Below, piece by piece: positions 6,864 to 8,855 of a DNA stretch of 8,855 bases. Numbering within the stretch: the stretch's first letter is position 1; the number at the start of each line of letters is the position of its first letter. The DNA is taken from assembly GCA_014728955.1 (NCBI GenBank), contig WJKT01000035.1:1-8855 (forward strand), given 5' to 3'. A program made the position numbers and the translations under genes. The stretch is from Candidatus Peregrinibacteria bacterium (GTDB lineage Bacteria; Patescibacteriota; Gracilibacteria; UBA1369; PNNO01). Under the pieces are notes generated by a model. That model was not told the origin of the DNA. It searched no databases and saw only the letters and a program-made list of their open reading frames with translations.

Positions 6864-8453
6864 ATCGATAGTACGAGACATATAGGTGCCTTTACGAGAG
6901 AATCCACGTTTTCGATAGTATTCCCGCACCCCAATACCACTTATAACCGCAAGATTCGGCACCCCTTCTTGTTTGCATAATTGCTGTGCTTTTTCCAATA
7001 ATCTTCTCCCATATCCCTGGTGCTGCACAGCACTTTTCCTCCTACTGTGTAACCCTAAATGAGCTCCATAGGTATGCAGTTCTCGAACAATTGCCGTTTG
7101 TTCAAGTGCAGGAATAAAATGGTTTTTATGCGAATACAACTGAGACGGAAAACGAAGTCGTAAAAAAGAAATCAGTTTGTCATTTTTGACATCTTCATAA
7201 CTTAAGAAAAATTCTTTTCCGCCTGAAGAGGCATATTCACGAATAATAAGCTCAACATCTTCCGGACGAGGGATTGACTGCTTTATCTCTCTGCAACGTA
7301 TACACCTACACTTCTCCCCTTTTTTAGCCATATGTTGATGAACATATTGACGCAGATTGGATAATGTTGACCCTCCAACGATACTTTCTGCAGGAATATC
7401 GCGATACAACCGTGCAATACGAACATATTCGGGAACCATCTTTTTTAATGATGCCATTAGTTCTATTAACTCCTCATCATTATAAGGGATATGTTTTCCC
7501 TCTTTATAAAGTGCTTCCAATTGAGAATACGGCGTTACGACACATGGATATATTTTGAGCCAATCGGGCCGATACGCCTGATTATCAAACAGTTCTTTGA
7601 AGACTTTTTTATCCTTTTTTATAGAGCTTTTATATAAATTAGGCATCATATGCGCATTGATTTTAAAACCTGCGTCTTTAAGAAGCTTCATTGCTCGCTT
7701 CACAGCATCAATGCCATGTCCGCGTTTATTTGCAATCAAAATTTCATCATCCAAAGATTGTATGCCAATTTCCACTTTTGTTGCTCCCAACATTCGCATT
7801 CTTTTAATTTCCTCTTCATTAATCCAATCCGGACGTGTCTCAAGTGATAAACCAACACATCGATGCTTCGCAGTTTCGTTGTATGCCTGTGCTTCAGCCA
7901 ATGATCGAGATTTTTTGCCGTTTAAACCATTATAAACACCGCGTATAAAATTGGTTTGATACCGTTTTGGATAGTATGAAAAGGTTCCCCCCGCTACTAT
8001 AATCTCAATTTTTTCTGTTGGATGCCCGGTTCGATCCAATCCTTTAAGCCGATTGGTAACTTGACGATACGCATCAAAATCATTCAATATTGCACGCATC
8101 ATAGCGGGCTCATTTGAAAGGTAACTCTTGGGCATTTCCGGTTCGGTAGGGCAAAAAATACAATTACCCGGACAACTGTATCCTTTAGTAAGCACTGTTA
8201 TATTAGCTATGCCCGATTGTGATCGAATTTTTCTTTTTCGTATAAGCTTTAAAAACGAGTGATTCTTTTGAATAGCTCCAGCTTTAACAAGGCTTCTGTA
8301 GGTCTTTATTAATGATACATTGGTTGGAGAACTTATTGAGTATCGTTTGCAAAACTCATTTTTAAGAGCCTGTAACTCTTTTTGAGAACGTATATCTTTA
8401 TCCAAGGCCTCCTTAACCAATTCTTCCAATATATCAGCTTGCTTGCGGTTCAT
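6858..8453 (-). CDS. elp3: Elp3-like tRNA wobble-uridine modifying enzyme (radical SAM plus GNAT)
   Basis: Elp3 uses acetyl-CoA and a radical SAM cluster to place a carboxymethyl-type group on C5 of wobble uridine 34 in tRNA. From ATG 8453 the protein has 531 residues. Residues 1-75 are a basic, helical tRNA-binding-type region. The 4Fe-4S ligands are C94, C98 and C101 (CPGNCIFC). The radical SAM barrel continues with GGTF (155-158), ETRPDW (205-210), RGH (244-246) and HMMPN. The linker cysteines C382, C384 and C387 (CRCIRC) follow. The C-terminal acetyltransferase has QHQGYG (477-482), the acetyl-CoA pyrophosphate loop, and conserved REYY and YM tyrosines (512, 513, 524). In-frame starts also exist at ATG 8501 and GTG 8513. 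I prefer 8453 because an AGAAAG lies 6 nt upstream, a promoter fits, and homology begins there. No other Elongator subunit is visible. It diverges from a Trm9-like methyltransferase. Confidence 0.94.
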   Translation of the reverse strand: MNRKQADILEELVKEALDKDIRSQKELQALKNEFCKRYSISSPTNVSLIKTYRSLVKAGAIQKNHSFLKLIRKRKIRSQSGIANITVLTKGYSCPGNCIFCPTEPEMPKSYLSNEPAMMRAILNDFDAYRQVTNRLKGLDRTGHPTEKIEIIVAGGTFSYYPKRYQTNFIRGVYNGLNGKKSRSLAEAQAYNETAKHRCVGLSLETRPDWINEEEIKRMRMLGATKVEIGIQSLDDEILIANKRGHGIDAVKRAMKLLKDAGFKINAHMMPNLYKSSIKKDKKVFKELFDNQAYRPDWLKIYPCVVTPYSQLEALYKEGKHIPYNDEELIELMASLKKMVPEYVRIARLYRDIPAESIVGGSTLSNLRQYVHQHMAKKGEKCRCIRCREIKQSIPRPEDVELIIREYASSGGKEFFLSYEDVKNDKLISFLRLRFPSQLYSHKNHFIPALEQTAIVRELHTYGAHLGLHSRRKSAVQHQGYGRRLLEKAQQLCKQEGVPNLAVISGIGVREYYRKRGFSRKGTYMSRTIDL

Positions 8454-8489
8454 ATATCTTTCTAGTAAGGTAATATCAAGCGGATTTAC

Positions 8490-8518
8490 ATTGTACTGCA
8501 TGAACAAGAACACTGCAA
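8490..8518 (-). promoter_or_regulatory. Possible elp3 promoter overlapping the methyltransferase start
   Basis: On the minus strand: -35 TTGCAG (8518-8513, weak), 17-nt spacer, -10 TACAAT (8495-8490, one base from consensus). It would start transcription near 8483 and give a leader of about 30 nt to the ATG at 8453. It covers the first codons of the divergent methyltransferase, so the two transcripts would share regulatory DNA. If elp3 really starts at 8501 this promoter is wrong. Confidence 0.3.
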
Positions 8519-8855
8519 AAAAATTGCTAAAGAAAGTACACGAAGATTACACCCACATTGCTTCGGAATTTTCTCAAACAAGACAGCGACCGTGGCAAGA
8601 TTTTTCGCTCTTCAAACCATATATTACCCCGGGGAATACCATTGCAGATGTTGGTTGCGGTAACGGAAGACTTTATGGGTTTTTGCGTGACATTCCCGAC
8701 ATTACGTACACCGGAATTGACAACAATGAAGCGCTCATTAAACTTGCACAAAAAAATTACTCAAGTACACATTTTTTAGTCGCAGATTTATTAAAATTAC
8801 CACGGGGAGTCAAATACGATCTTTTGTTTTCAATAGCAAGTTTACACCATATCCC
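8500..8855 (+). CDS. Trm9-like SAM-dependent methyltransferase (3' end beyond window)
   Basis: I translated this by hand from ATG 8500: 118 complete codons run unbroken off the right edge. It is a class I Rossmann methyltransferase. Motif I is ADVGCGNGRL at residues 50-59, the acidic SAM-ribose residue is in YTGIDNN (about 72-78), LVADLLKLP (about 94-102) holds the adenine-side Asp, and SIASLHH (about 110-116) is motif IV. The N-terminal DYTHIASEFSQTRQRPW (16-32) closely resembles the start of yeast Trm9 as I remember it, as do LVAD.L.LP and SIA..HH. Trm9 methylates cm5U34 to mcm5U34 in tRNA, acting directly after Elp3, the enzyme encoded divergently next door. The methyltransferase fold is certain; the Trm9-like function is inference from recalled similarity plus position. 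Related small-molecule methyltransferases are the alternative. About half the protein is outside the window. No Shine-Dalgarno sequence precedes the ATG. Confidence 0.87.
   Translation, partial: MNKNTAKKLLKKVHEDYTHIASEFSQTRQRPWQDFSLFKPYITPGNTIADVGCGNGRLYGFLRDIPDITYTGIDNNEALIKLAQKNYSSTHFLVADLLKLPRGVKYDLLFSIASLHHI

Noticed and set aside
8454..8513. GTG 8513 start for Elp3 (551 residues)
   Set aside because: It has no ribosome-binding signal, overlaps the methyltransferase coding start by 14 nt, and lies upstream of the likely promoter. ATG 8453 fits the family better.
1..8855. CRISPR arrays, insertion sequences, tRNA or rRNA genes
   Set aside because: I saw no regularly spaced repeats, transposase motifs, terminal inverted repeats or cloverleaf sequences anywhere in the window.

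Overview
The window is bacterial, AT-rich (roughly 40% GC by eye) and tightly packed. It uses the standard bacterial code: TGA ends pabA and elp3, and no long gene needs it as sense. A TrmB-type regulator, a TyrZ-type tyrosyl-tRNA synthetase, a stand-alone Elp3 with a CPTEPEMPKSY-type cluster loop, almost no Shine-Dalgarno sequences and overlapping gene ends together suggest a Candidate Phyla Radiation (Patescibacteria) genome. That assignment is inference from gene style, not from a marker phylogeny.

Layout, left to right. Positions 1-484 (minus) hold the first 161 codons of a TrmB-family helix-turn-helix regulator that runs off the left edge. Positions 485-771 are not empty: they hold the regulator's probable promoter, then a well-formed promoter, a folded segment and an intrinsic terminator that together look like an independent small RNA gene of about 100 nt (about 604-705), then a separate promoter for tyrS. 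tyrS (772-1980) and recG (2050-4089) follow on the plus strand. recG meets pabB tail to tail with both stop codons inside the four bases TTAA. pabA and pabB (5983 down to 4086, minus) form a translationally coupled pair making the two subunits of aminodeoxychorismate synthase. A 361-base A-rich gap holds a perfect 9-bp inverted repeat and a consensus -35 promoter driving an unrecognised 172-residue protein (6345-6863). That gene again overlaps, by its last bases, the convergent elp3 (8453 down to 6858). Divergent from elp3, starting at 8500 and cut by the right edge, is a SAM methyltransferase absent from a simple long-ORF view.

The most interesting unit is the right end. The methyltransferase resembles eukaryotic Trm9, the enzyme that methylates the cm5U made by Elp3 at tRNA wobble uridine 34, in its N-terminal FSQTR..PW region as well as in its SAM fold. 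A bacterial Elp3 next to a Trm9-like methyltransferase suggests a two-gene, eukaryote-like mcm5U34 pathway. The second interesting unit is the possible small RNA upstream of tyrS. The rest is ordinary housekeeping: tRNA charging, fork repair and a chorismate-using enzyme pair.
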